64,000 bases of DNA from Levilactobacillus acidifarinae DSM 19394 = JCM 15949. GTDB lineage: Bacteria; Bacillota; Bacilli; Lactobacillales; Lactobacillaceae. The notes under the pieces are model-generated. The model had not been told where the DNA came from and did not search any database. It saw nothing but the letters and a program-made list of their open reading frames with translations. The stretch's first letter is position 1; each line of letters opens with the position of its first letter. The position numbers and the translations under genes are program-made. Shown piece after piece: positions 32,193 through 40,566 of this stretch. The stretch is taken from assembly GCF_001434835.1 (NCBI RefSeq), contig NZ_AZDV01000005.1, positions 186,001 through 250,000 of the forward strand, given 5' to 3'.

Positions 32193-32675
32193 CTAACGGT
32201 CGAGGTGCCCCAAATCCTGTGGGTCCGCCCCGTCAGCGACTAGTTGGTTAAATTTTTCGCGCAAGGCTGGATCGGTCTGCGTGGTGTCTGGCAGATAGTT
32301 GACGTTTTCCGTCCCCGCCTGAATGGCGCGCTTGTAGTACCACTTCTTCCAACGCAGGAAGTCCATGGTGTGCTGGAGCGCCGCCATCTTTTCTTCGAGG
32401 GCTTGTTCTTGTTCGGCCAGAAAGTCGTAACGTTCGTCGAGCGTCCGGTCACCGGCCAGGCACAAGTCGATGAACGTCCCGATTTGTTTGACCGGTAAGC
32501 CGGCTTCTTTTAAACAGCTGATGGTTTCCAGATAGTTAAAATCGGCGTCCTTGAAGACGCGCCGGCCCGCGGCGTTGCGGTCGACGAAGGGCAATAAACC
32601 TTCCTTGTCGTAGTAGCGCAGGGTGTACGTACTGATGTCGAGGCGTTTGGCCACCTGACCGATGGAATAGGGCAT
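32193..32675 (-). CDS. MerR-family regulator
   Basis: 160 residues: winged helix MPYSIGQVAKRLDISTYTLRYYDKEGLLPFVDRNAAGRRVFKDADF, long dimer helix, and a tail with KKWYYKRAIQAGTENVNYLPD shared with the MerR protein at 17329. No conserved metal-binding cysteines apart from single ones (SCLKEAG, DLCLAG). An 18-bp inverted repeat lies 25 bases upstream (32700-32717). It is convergent with the isomerase gene, whose promoter has a related palindrome; I infer that it controls both. Confidence 0.87.
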   Translation of the reverse strand: MPYSIGQVAKRLDISTYTLRYYDKEGLLPFVDRNAAGRRVFKDADFNYLETISCLKEAGLPVKQIGTFIDLCLAGDRTLDERYDFLAEQEQALEEKMAALQHTMDFLRWKKWYYKRAIQAGTENVNYLPDTTQTDPALREKFNQLVADGADPQDLGHLDR

Positions 32676-32699
32676 GGGATTACCTACTTTCTGTAAAAT

Positions 32700-32717
32700 A
32701 AAGTTAGCTCTAACTTT
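32700..32717 (-). promoter_or_regulatory. Inverted repeat upstream of MerR gene
   Basis: AAAGTTAG-CT-CTAACTTT, perfect 8-bp arms, just upstream of ATG 32675. It shares the TTAGAG/AACT elements of the 31390 operator, which points to autoregulation. Confidence 0.6.
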
Positions 32718-32811
32718 AAATGATTATCGGTTATTTCGCAAGTAAAGTGGTTAAGCCCGACAGCCATTTCGCGCTATACTAAAAATAAACAGTTTGAAAG
32801 GACGGGGCACT

Positions 32812-33399
32812 ATGGAGCTGACGGGTTACGAAGATTTGCGGGTCCAAAAAACGATTAACGGAATTTATACGGCGTTTGAAGCACTGATTTGCGAGAAGGC
32901 TTATGAGAAAATCACGGTTAAGGCGTTGGCCGAACGCGCGCAGATCAATAAAAAGACCTTTTACCGGTACTACCCCACGCTCGACGACCTACTGGCCGAG
33001 ATGCAGGCCCGTTACGCCAAGGATTACCTGGATCAGATTAAAACCTTCCAGTATCCGCGGGACCTCGCCAAAAGCTTACGGGTCTTTTTCACCTATTCCG
33101 CCGCGCAAGGGGAAGCTTACGATCGGATTACCACCAGTGGTCGCGGGTCGTCTTACGTGGGGATTCGGCAACAGATGATCGACCAGGTGATGGGCACGAC
33201 CTGGGGCGCCTCTCCCGAATTTAAGGTGCTGAGCGATTGGCAACGGGCGGTGCTGCTGACCTTTATTCAGCAAACGGGATTAACCGTCTATCAGCAATGG
33301 ATCGCGGGGGGCAAAACCGTGCCTCTCGACGAGGTGATTGCCGCGGCAACCGCGTTGATGCAGGGTGGGGTCAACCAGTATTTACAATTAAATCGATAA
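32812..33399 (+). CDS. TetR-family regulator
   Basis: 195 residues from ATG 32812 (GAAAGGACGG upstream; the TTG at 32794 is part of that leader). Helix-turn-helix: YTAFEALICEKAYEKITVKALAERAQINKKTFYRYYPTLDDLL, of the type found in TetR proteins with KTFYRYY recognition helices. The C-terminal effector domain is unassigned. It lies directly upstream of the NTF2-MFS operon and is a candidate for the factor that binds the duplicated box at 33493 and 35474. Confidence 0.86.
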   Translation: MELTGYEDLRVQKTINGIYTAFEALICEKAYEKITVKALAERAQINKKTFYRYYPTLDDLLAEMQARYAKDYLDQIKTFQYPRDLAKSLRVFFTYSAAQGEAYDRITTSGRGSSYVGIRQQMIDQVMGTTWGASPEFKVLSDWQRAVLLTFIQQTGLTVYQQWIAGGKTVPLDEVIAAATALMQGGVNQYLQLNR

Positions 33400-33409
33400 A
33401 GCGTTATCT

Positions 33410-33438
33410 GGGTCGGGAATTTTTTCCCGGCCCTTTTT
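33410..33438 (+). terminator. Intrinsic terminator
   Basis: GGGTCGGGAA pairs with TTCCCGGCCC (one wobble), then T5. Confidence 0.85.
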
Positions 33439-33492
33439 GTGATCAAAATGCTGCTTGCTGGTAGTTTTGTGCCACTGTTTCGCGGAAAGGGG

Positions 33493-33554
33493 GGCATAAG
33501 TCCCGCTTTTAAAAAGACTGCCCATTTTTTCGGTTGGCCGTTGTTGGCATAATG
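33493..33554 (+). promoter_or_regulatory. Duplicated upstream box, copy 1, with -10
   Basis: GGCATAAGTCCCG (33493-33505) and TGCCCATTTTTTC (33519-33531), then CATAAT at 33549-33554. The same two blocks recur with identical 26-base offset at 35474 and 35500 before the aldo/keto reductase operon. No good -35 is present, so an activator site is plausible. Confidence 0.7.
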
Positions 33555-33590
33555 GACCCATTCAAAGCACGAGGAAGGGAGGCTGACCGC

Positions 33591-33965
33591 ATGTTAACCG
33601 TCAGCGAAGATCAACAAATTACCCAAGTGATTCACCAACAAACGCAGGCCTTGATTACGGGGGACCGCGATCAACTAACCCGCTTAATTGCACCGGATGC
33701 GCAGTTTACCCACATTACGGGTGCCCGACAAAGCCGGGATGACTGGTTACAACAAATTAAGCGGGGGCGAATGGCTTACCTCGCCAGCCAAGAAGAGGAG
33801 TTAACGGTGACGCGCACCGGCACCACAGCGCAGGTCGTTAGTCGCCAGCAATTAACGGCTCGAATCTACGGTTTTCAACAAACCTGGCCGCTAGAATCGC
33901 ACACCACGTTGGCCAAGCGTCACGGCCAATGGTTGATTACCGCCTCGTCCGCTAAGCTGTACTAA
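33591..33965 (+). CDS. NTF2-like (SnoaL/DUF4440) protein
   Basis: 124 residues from ATG 33591 (GAAGGGAGG upstream). The cone-shaped NTF2 fold is recognisable: ITQVIHQQTQALITGDRDQLTRLIAPDAQFTHITGARQSRDDWLQQI, followed by strands with HTTLAKRHGQWLITASSAKLY. Members act as small hydrolases, isomerases or binding proteins; no catalytic set can be named. It forms an operon with the MFS transporter 21 bases downstream. Confidence 0.82.
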   Translation: MLTVSEDQQITQVIHQQTQALITGDRDQLTRLIAPDAQFTHITGARQSRDDWLQQIKRGRMAYLASQEEELTVTRTGTTAQVVSRQQLTARIYGFQQTWPLESHTTLAKRHGQWLITASSAKLY

Positions 33966-33986
33966 TCAAGGGAGGAATACTAACTA

Positions 33987-35444
33987 ATGTCACGTCGTCG
34001 AATTGCCATCGCCACGGTGGCGCTATTAATCGCTAACTTTATGGGGGGCCTCGATGCCACCATCGTCAACACCGCCTTACCGGCCATTACCAGTGACCTG
34101 AACGGGATTCGCCTGATTGGCTGGATCAGTTCCGTGTTCTTACTAGGTACGGCGGTTACCACCGTGTTATGGGGCCGGGTCGGAGAACTCATTGGTAATA
34201 AACGGACCTTTCAGATTTCCGTGTTGCTGTTTATCGTCAGTTCGTTAGCCGGCGGTCTGGCACCGAACATGCTACTTTTGATTGTTGCCCGGGCCTTCAT
34301 GGGAATTGGGGCCGGGGGGATGGTTTCCATTCCGTTTATCATCTACGCGGATATCTATCCCAACCCAGCTCAACGGGCACGGGCGTTAGGGTGGGTGACC
34401 GCCTTTTACACCCTATCGACCGTCGTGGGTCCATTAATTGGGGGCTGGTTGGTCGATGCGTTGTCCTGGCACTGGGTCTTCTTCATTAACTTGCCGATTG
34501 GGTTGATTTCGTTACTCGTGCTGCAGTTCTCCTACCAAGAAACCCGATCAACCGGGGCCAACGGGCGGTTCGATACCCGGGGAGCGGTGACCTTGATTGC
34601 CATGCTGGTCGTCCTGTTGTTTGCCAGTGACGCCCTGGCGTCGAGCCTAACCCGCGCAACCATCTTGGCGGTGATCGGTGTGGCCCTCATGGTCGGTTTC
34701 TACCAATTGGAAAAACGGCAAGACCACGCCCTAGTGCCGGTCGAGTTATTGAAAAATTGGCCGGTTCAGGCGCAAAACGTCATCATGTTTCTGATCAACG
34801 GGTTCTTTATCGGATACAGCGTCTACGCACCGATGTGGGCGCAAGGACTGCTAGGGACTAACGCCACTTTTGGGGGCTTAACTCAGATTGCGGGGTCCGT
34901 GCTGTTACTCGTTGGGACGCGGTACACGGCACACCTGATGGAATCGTGGCCGTACAAACGCATCGTTTTATTGGGGATTATCAGTGTGCTGTTATCGGCC
35001 GGATCAATGGTTTTGGCGACCCAACAAGCGCCGTATTGGTGGCTACTGGTCAGCGGTGGTTTTAACGGGTTAGGAATGGGCTTGGCGTTTACACCAATGC
35101 AGGTCTCCTTACAAGATGGCGTGCGCCAGGACTTAATCAGCGTCTCGACCACCTTCGGGTTACTTTTCCGGACGTTGGGTCAGACCTTCATGGCCGCCAT
35201 CTTTGGGGCCGTTCTGAGTCTCAAAACGGCCAGCCAACTGCACGCGCCGTTGACGGCGGGGATGGTCAACAAACTGACGGATGCCTCGACAGCTAAGCAA
35301 TTGCCGGCCGCGTTATTGCCGCAGTTGCGGACGATTCTGTTTAACGGGTTTCACCTGATTATGGTGATTGGGTTTGGTCTGGTCTTAGTAGCGCTACTGA
35401 TCAATCTGACGCGTCAGGCGCCACAAAAACAACCACGGGGTTAA
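33987..35444 (+). CDS. MFS drug:H+ antiporter, DHA2 (14-helix, EmrB-like)
   Basis: 485 residues with about 14 membrane helices. DHA2 motifs are present: LDATIVNTALPAI (helix 1), GRVGELIGNKRTFQISV (motif A, loop 2-3), FMGIGAGGMVSIPF (motif B) and VGPLIGGWLVDALSWHWVFFINLP (motif C). Such proteins expel drugs or amphipathic compounds using the proton gradient. GGGAGGAAT precedes ATG 33987. Cotranscribed with the NTF2-like gene and sharing its upstream box with the reductase operon at 35574, suggesting a common response to a toxic substance. Confidence 0.9.
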   Translation: MSRRRIAIATVALLIANFMGGLDATIVNTALPAITSDLNGIRLIGWISSVFLLGTAVTTVLWGRVGELIGNKRTFQISVLLFIVSSLAGGLAPNMLLLIVARAFMGIGAGGMVSIPFIIYADIYPNPAQRARALGWVTAFYTLSTVVGPLIGGWLVDALSWHWVFFINLPIGLISLLVLQFSYQETRSTGANGRFDTRGAVTLIAMLVVLLFASDALASSLTRATILAVIGVALMVGFYQLEKRQDHALVPVELLKNWPVQAQNVIMFLINGFFIGYSVYAPMWAQGLLGTNATFGGLTQIAGSVLLLVGTRYTAHLMESWPYKRIVLLGIISVLLSAGSMVLATQQAPYWWLLVSGGFNGLGMGLAFTPMQVSLQDGVRQDLISVSTTFGLLFRTLGQTFMAAIFGAVLSLKTASQLHAPLTAGMVNKLTDASTAKQLPAALLPQLRTILFNGFHLIMVIGFGLVLVALLINLTRQAPQKQPRG

Positions 35445-35473
35445 ACGTTTTGTCCCGCTTGGGGCCAAAGGGT

Positions 35474-35534
35474 GGCATAAGTCCCGGTTTCCGGAACATT
35501 GCCCATTTTTTCCCTTGCGAGTTGGGGCGATAAT
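35474..35534 (+). promoter_or_regulatory. Duplicated upstream box, copy 2, with -10
   Basis: GGCATAAGTCCCG (35474-35486) and TGCCCATTTTTTC (35500-35512), then GATAAT at 35529-35534; same order and 26-base offset as copy 1 at 33493. Confidence 0.7.
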
Positions 35535-35573
35535 AAGCTTATTGAAACGATGAGATGAAAGGAAGTTTAAGTC

Positions 35574-36428
35574 ATGGAAAAAACGATCACGTTAAATAAT
35601 GGGGTCACGATGCCGACGTTAGGTTTTGGGGTCTTTCAGGTGCCCGATAGTGAACAGTGTGAAACCGTCGTTCGTGAGGCGTTAAGACAGGGCTACCGGT
35701 TGATCGATACGGCCGCCGCTTACCTCAACGAAGAGGCCGTGGGACGGGCCATCAAGGCCAGCGGCATTCCACGCGAAGAAATCTTTGTGACCACCAAGTT
35801 GTGGGTCCAAGACGCCAGTTATGCGGGTGCTCAACGCGCCATTGACCGCTCCCTTTCCCGGTTAGGGCTGGATTATCTGGATTTATATCTGATTCACCAA
35901 CCGTTAGGTGACGTCTATGGCGCTTGGCGGGCCATGGAAGAAGCCTATCACGCGGGGAAGGTTCGGGCCATCGGGGTGTCGAACTTCGAACCGGATCGCG
36001 TACAGGACTTGATGATGCATAACAGCGTTAAACCAGCGGTTGACCAGATTCAGGTCAATCCATTGGCCCCCCAGACGGCTGCGGTTGACTGGCTATTAGC
36101 TAACGATATTCGGCCCGAAGCCTGGGGACCGTTTGCGGAAGGGAAGACTGGCCTCTTCACCAACCCCGTATTGGTACAATTAGCCGATAAATACCACAAG
36201 ACGACGGCCCAAATCATGCTACGGTGGCTCAACCAACGTGGCGTGGTGGTGATTCCTAAATCGGTCACGCCGGCCCGAATCGCGGGGAATACGGATTTCT
36301 ACGACATCACGTTAACGGCCGCCGAAGTGGCGCAGATTGCAGCGTTAGCCTTACCGGACAGTCAATTTGGTAATAGTCACGACCCCGAAAACGTGAAGCA
36401 ACTCGGCAGTTGGACCCTCGATATTTAA
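35574..36428 (+). CDS. Aldo/keto reductase
   Basis: 284 residues with the aldo/keto reductase barrel and complete catalytic tetrad: Asp45 and Tyr50 in LIDTAAAYLNEE, Lys75 in TTKLW, His108 in LIHQP. NADPH-site residues are in VVIPKSVTPARI near the C-terminus. It resembles the 2,5-diketo-D-gluconate/methylglyoxal reductase branch, cytoplasmic enzymes that reduce reactive aldehydes. GAAAGGAAG precedes ATG 35574. Operon with the NTF2-like gene 19 bases downstream. Confidence 0.93.
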   Translation: MEKTITLNNGVTMPTLGFGVFQVPDSEQCETVVREALRQGYRLIDTAAAYLNEEAVGRAIKASGIPREEIFVTTKLWVQDASYAGAQRAIDRSLSRLGLDYLDLYLIHQPLGDVYGAWRAMEEAYHAGKVRAIGVSNFEPDRVQDLMMHNSVKPAVDQIQVNPLAPQTAAVDWLLANDIRPEAWGPFAEGKTGLFTNPVLVQLADKYHKTTAQIMLRWLNQRGVVVIPKSVTPARIAGNTDFYDITLTAAEVAQIAALALPDSQFGNSHDPENVKQLGSWTLDI

Positions 36429-36447
36429 TTAAAGGAGCGATTTTATT

Positions 36448-36885
36448 ATGACCATGAGCACGCAAGAAATTAGTGATCGTTTAGAGCTCAAACAATTAGT
36501 TGACCAATTCTCAAACTACGCCGATACCAAGGAAAACGACAAGCAGGTTAAGTTGTTCGCCCCGGATGGCCAAGTCAACATCATCAATAATGGCGAGGTG
36601 ACCTTTAGCCTTAAGGGTCGCGACGCCATCGAACAGGCCTTTTCACAATCCATGGACGACTATCAATCGGTCTTTCACATGAGCGGTCAACACACGGTCG
36701 ACTTCTTGGACGCCACGCACGCCACCGGAGTTGCCTACAACTACGTGGTGTTGGTGAAGTTGGTTGACGGGAAGCCTCAGACCACGCAAGAAGGTGTCCG
36801 CTACGAAGACCGGTACGAAAAAATCGCTGGTCACTGGTTGATCACCGAACGGAATTCGCACTTTAACTGGCATCTCGATCTCTAA
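36448..36885 (+). CDS. NTF2-like (SnoaL-type) protein
   Basis: 145 residues from ATG 36448 (AAAGGAG upstream; a second ATG two codons later is possible). SnoaL-like fold: ISDRLELKQLVDQFSNYADTKENDKQVKLFAPDGQVNII, YQSVFHMSGQHTVDFLDATHATGVAYNYVVLV and RYEDRYEKIAGHWLITERNSHFNW. Conserved Asp/His residues could be catalytic, but the reaction is unknown. It is only distantly similar to the NTF2-like protein at 33591, yet both are in operons with the same upstream box. Confidence 0.84.
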   Translation: MTMSTQEISDRLELKQLVDQFSNYADTKENDKQVKLFAPDGQVNIINNGEVTFSLKGRDAIEQAFSQSMDDYQSVFHMSGQHTVDFLDATHATGVAYNYVVLVKLVDGKPQTTQEGVRYEDRYEKIAGHWLITERNSHFNWHLDL

Positions 36886-36976
36886 TTGCGTGTTGAAAAC
36901 AAAACCTGTGGTCCGTAGTGACCGCCGGTTTTGGCGTATAATGGGAGCATTCCAACTCACGAAAGAGGGCTTTCCC

Positions 36977-37492
36977 ATGATTGAAGAAACGGACCGGCTG
37001 CGGGTGCGTAACTTGGTTGAAAGTGACTTGGCGGACTACCAGCGCATCCTGGCCTATCCGGTGATGGCGACCGCGAACGGCGCCACCAGCAGCACAGCGC
37101 CGGACCTACTAGCCTACTGGTTTGAAAAGGATCGGCACAGTCCCTACGCCTTCGCGGTGGTCGACCGGGTCGAACACCACTTTATCGGCGCCATTCTGTA
37201 CTACCCGCACCAGGATCAGTCGGCCACGTACGATCTGGGGTACTTCCTAGAACCCAACGCCTGGGGTCACGGCTACATGGCGGCCGCGGTCCGCGCCAGT
37301 TGGGCGTTGATTCGCCGGGAGGGTGGGTGCTTGACCGACCTTTATGCGGATTGCCTGCCGGATAATCAGCGCTCGCAGCGGGTGTTGACTAAGCTAGGCT
37401 TTGTTCCGGTGGCCGCGACCAGTACGGTAGCCAGCGACCACGACCCGGACAACGTCTTGTGGTTTCAACGAACGTTTACGACGACCAACTAA
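36977..37492 (+). CDS. GNAT acetyltransferase
   Basis: 171 residues from ATG 36977 (GAAAGAGGG upstream). RimJ/RimL-like GNAT pattern: TDRLRVRNLVESDLADYQRILAYP, DLGYFLEPNAWGHGYMAAAVRASWALI (acetyl-CoA loop) and DCLPDNQRSQRVLTKLGFVPV. Substrate unknown. A TATAAT at 36937-36942 is a probable -10 of its own promoter, so it is separate from the reductase operon. A shared terminator follows. Confidence 0.86.
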   Translation: MIEETDRLRVRNLVESDLADYQRILAYPVMATANGATSSTAPDLLAYWFEKDRHSPYAFAVVDRVEHHFIGAILYYPHQDQSATYDLGYFLEPNAWGHGYMAAAVRASWALIRREGGCLTDLYADCLPDNQRSQRVLTKLGFVPVAATSTVASDHDPDNVLWFQRTFTTTN

Positions 37493-37530
37493 AAAATGAG
37501 CAGCGCCCGTCAGTGGTCGTTGCTCATTTT
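37493..37530. terminator. Bidirectional terminator
   Basis: AAAATGAGCA pairs with TGCTCATTTT, with further partial pairing inside, between convergent genes. Confidence 0.82.
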
Positions 37531-37544
37531 GTGTTTGTGGGACT

Positions 37545-37862
37545 TTAGCCCACGTTGATGTTGAGTAAAATGGTGCCCACCACGATGAAGCCAATCCCGA
37601 AAATAATCACCGGGTTGAGTTGCTCGTGCCAAACGAGCACGGATAACGCGGTCGTGGCCACGATACCGACGCCGGCCCACAAGGCATAGGCGATATTTAG
37701 GTTAATCGTTTTAATAGCTAAAGATAAGAAATAAAAGCAAAGTACATACGCTGCTAAACTTCCCATTGTGAAAAACAAACGCGTAAATCCGGCCGAAGCC
37801 TTTAACAAATTCGTGCCCACGAGTTCTCCCGTGATAGCAATGCCTAAGTATAAGTATCCCAT
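37545..37862 (-). CDS. Small multidrug resistance (SMR) efflux protein
   Basis: 105 residues from ATG 37862 (GGAGG nine bases upstream; the ORF extends 16 codons more without signals). Four helices with SMR signatures: YLYLGIAITGELVGTNLLKAS (helix 1 with the essential Glu in ITGELVGT), FFTMGSLAAYVLCFYFLSLAIKTINLNIAYALWAGVGIVATT and FGIGFIVVGTILLN. SMR dimers expel cationic drugs or guanidinium by proton exchange. Imperfect inverted repeats upstream (TGTGATAAATGACACA near 37895-37910) may be an operator. Confidence 0.92.
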   Translation of the reverse strand: MGYLYLGIAITGELVGTNLLKASAGFTRLFFTMGSLAAYVLCFYFLSLAIKTINLNIAYALWAGVGIVATTALSVLVWHEQLNPVIIFGIGFIVVGTILLNINVG

Positions 37863-38124
37863 GCTTGTGCGCCTCCGCATCGTAAAGTTATGTGGTGTGA
37901 TAAATGACACATCACTAATGATTCAGCATATTGTGAATCAAGATATTCTACCACGATTTTGCCCGTTATGGGTTAAAAAAAGTACTGACGAGTGAAAATT
38001 TTTTCGACCGGGCCACCATGATGGTCAAGGAAAGCGGTTAACGGTATGATGAAGTGAAGATATCGTGATGGCTAACAACGGTTTTTAGGATGACGGATTA
38101 GCTATCGCTAAGGAGTGATTGGGT

Positions 38125-39732
38125 ATGGAACTCTTAGCCTCGACGAGCACCCTCATTTTGGTGGCGACGTTGAGCATCATTGTTAACCGGCAACTGGTGC
38201 CGAAAATTTCAGTAAACTACGTCAGTATGTTCTTTGGCGGACTATTGGCGGTAATTCCCGTCCTAAATGGGCTAGTGGCGCATTTTGAGTCAGATATTTT
38301 TATCGGACTAATTGTGGCGCCACTCCTGTTCTTCGAAGGTCAGAGCACCCGGATGAATAGCGTGGGGCGGAATTTCCGCCAGATCATTAGCTTAACGGTG
38401 GGAATGGTGATCTTATGTGCCGTGATTGCTGGATTCGGGACGGCCTGGATCACTTCGCTAGGCTTACCGTTGGCCTTTATCTTGGCGGCCATCAGCACAC
38501 CGACCGACGCCACGGCCACCGAATCCGTGGTGATGGGCCTAGAATTGCCGCACCGGGAGGCCACGTCTTTAAAATTGGAATCGTTATTTAACGATGCGTC
38601 CGGAATTATCTTGCTGAACATGGCGATCCTCTGGTACGTCAACGGCTACATCAACTACGGCCAAACGTTGGGCGACTTTCTGTATTCCGCGATTGGCGGG
38701 GTGATTTTCGGGTCCCTGGTCAGCGGGGTCTTAATTTATTTACGCCAAAGTATGTTGCGTTCGCGGTTGAATTTTATTAACAATACTTATAATAGCGGTA
38801 CGCCGCTCAAGGTCATCTACATGATGACGCCCTTTTTCCTGTACTTTGGGGCGGAAGCCATCCACGTGTCGGGAATCATCGCCGTGGTCTTCGCCGGCCT
38901 GGTCCACAACGCCGAAGGGGAACGGAGTGCGTTGGCCAATCCGAAATTGGCGTATGACAGTTTTCAATTATTAGACTTGGTCAGCGACGTGCTTAACAGT
39001 GTCGTTTTCGTGGTGCTGGGGATTATGTTGGTGCGGACATCGCTGGACAAATCGGTGACCTATAACGGCAGTCTCATCTGGATCGGCGTTGGCGTGATCC
39101 TCTACGTGGCGAACCTGCTTGGCCGGTACGTCTATTGTCGGGTAGTTCAACGCCGGGATAACTATTCGGCCTGGGTCTTTGCGTTGGGTGGCATTCACGG
39201 GGCGGTCACCTTTGCGCTGGCCTTCACCGTGGCCGCGACACAGGTCAAGACGCAGGACTTCAACCTGGTTCTGATGTCGGAAAGTGTCTTGATTATCTTA
39301 AGTATGGTGGTGCCGACCATTCTGTTCCGGTTCATGTTGCCAAAGACGGAGACCGACGAGAAACTGGCCCAAGGCATTCGTGAGGTCCGTGAGCAAATGA
39401 TTGAACGGGCGGTCGCCAAACTCGACGAGATGCCGAAACTATCCGCTGAGTTCAAACTGGCCGTGACGTTTGATCTTAAATCGCAAGACGGCCACACGAC
39501 GGTCAAACAGTTCGTCAGCGAATGGCGGCGGATGGTGCGCCATCCCGAATATACGCAGGCCGAGATGAACCAGTTGATTTCGACCTACCAGTGGGTCTTC
39601 AAGACGGAACGGCAGTACCTCATCGATCTGTACTACACCAATCATCAAGTGTCCGAAGAGCTGTTCAACAGCCTGTACCGCGAGGTCGCCATGGCCGAGC
39701 TGATGGTGTTGGACTACGGGAGTCGGAATTAA
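38125..39732 (+). CDS. CPA1-type Na+/H+ antiporter
   Basis: 535 residues from ATG 38125 (AAGGAG upstream; TTG 38119 is too close). About 12 helices, with ILAAISTPTDATATESV (TD pair) and LKLESLFNDASGIILLNM (ND pair), and a hydrophilic tail of about 130 residues. It is a shorter relative of the antiporter at 23548 and also appears monocistronic. Role: pH and Na+/K+ balance at the membrane. No attenuator-like hairpin precedes this one. Confidence 0.9.
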   Translation: MELLASTSTLILVATLSIIVNRQLVPKISVNYVSMFFGGLLAVIPVLNGLVAHFESDIFIGLIVAPLLFFEGQSTRMNSVGRNFRQIISLTVGMVILCAVIAGFGTAWITSLGLPLAFILAAISTPTDATATESVVMGLELPHREATSLKLESLFNDASGIILLNMAILWYVNGYINYGQTLGDFLYSAIGGVIFGSLVSGVLIYLRQSMLRSRLNFINNTYNSGTPLKVIYMMTPFFLYFGAEAIHVSGIIAVVFAGLVHNAEGERSALANPKLAYDSFQLLDLVSDVLNSVVFVVLGIMLVRTSLDKSVTYNGSLIWIGVGVILYVANLLGRYVYCRVVQRRDNYSAWVFALGGIHGAVTFALAFTVAATQVKTQDFNLVLMSESVLIILSMVVPTILFRFMLPKTETDEKLAQGIREVREQMIERAVAKLDEMPKLSAEFKLAVTFDLKSQDGHTTVKQFVSEWRRMVRHPEYTQAEMNQLISTYQWVFKTERQYLIDLYYTNHQVSEELFNSLYREVAMAELMVLDYGSRN

Positions 39733-39766
39733 AAACGTTGGGGTTGTAACTGACTGAAGGCGTTAA

Positions 39767-39808
39767 AAAGACGGTTACCAAGGCTGTTCAGGCTTGGTAA
39801 CCGTCTTT
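39767..39808. terminator. Bidirectional terminator
   Basis: AAAGACGGTTACCAAG pairs perfectly with CTTGGTAACCGTCTTT between convergent genes. Confidence 0.93.
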
Positions 39809-39810
39809 AG

Positions 39811-40392
39811 TTAATAAGCTTTACGTGGATCAAAAAACGAGCTTAACCCCGTCAAGTTGAGTCGGGCCACGTAGCTTTTGAACTGGTCGAAGTCCAAGTG
39901 GTGGTCGCGAGAGAAGCGACTGAACAACGATAACGTGTTGTGGACCATGAAATAGGCCGCAATCTCGGCATCCTGTTGGTCGATGGGGTAGGATTGACGA
40001 ATTGATTTGGTGAGAATGACCACCAAGTTATCCTCAATGCGCTGGGCAAACCGGGTGTAGTTCTTGGGAAACAACAGGTGTTGAATGACGGCATCGTTGG
40101 CGCGCACGTAGGTGACCGCATCGTCCAACATCAGGCCGGGGTGAGTGTAGACGGTTTTAAACGAGTAACTCTGGATGATTTTCCCTAGGCCCCCGGAAAC
40201 CTGGTCGGCGAAGGTGTCAATCAGGTCGTCAATGGAATCGTAATGGAGGTAGAACGTTTTGCGGTTGATCCCGGCGGTTTGAGTTAATTTAGTCACGGTA
40301 ATTTCGTGGTACTCGTGTGTTTGCGCGAGCTTTTCGAGGGCGTCGCGCAGGGCGAGTTGGGTCCGGGCGACCCGCTTATCAGTGGTGACCAT
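39811..40392 (-). CDS. TetR-family regulator
   Basis: 193 residues from ATG 40392 (AAAGGAGG nine bases upstream). The N-terminus VARTQLALRDALEKLAQTHEYHEITVTKLTQTAGINRKTFYLHYDSIDDL is of the FasR/DhaS-like TetR type with KTFYLHY recognition helix. C-terminal ligand domain unassigned. Divergent from the glutamine amidotransferase gene at 40567; whether it controls that gene is not shown by an obvious palindrome. Confidence 0.86.
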   Translation of the reverse strand: MVTTDKRVARTQLALRDALEKLAQTHEYHEITVTKLTQTAGINRKTFYLHYDSIDDLIDTFADQVSGGLGKIIQSYSFKTVYTHPGLMLDDAVTYVRANDAVIQHLLFPKNYTRFAQRIEDNLVVILTKSIRQSYPIDQQDAEIAAYFMVHNTLSLFSRFSRDHHLDFDQFKSYVARLNLTGLSSFFDPRKAY

Positions 40393-40566
40393 GGACAAAA
40401 CCTCCTTTGGAACGTTAGACCCCACTTGGTCATTAGCTAAATTGACCATACCACAGCTGAAGCGGATAGTTCAACTTCCCCGTTTATTAAACGTGTTATA
40501 ATAAGCCCATCTTGGGGAATTGCAGGCGATCCCCAGCCCAACATTGCCGTTGATGGAAGGAATTCT

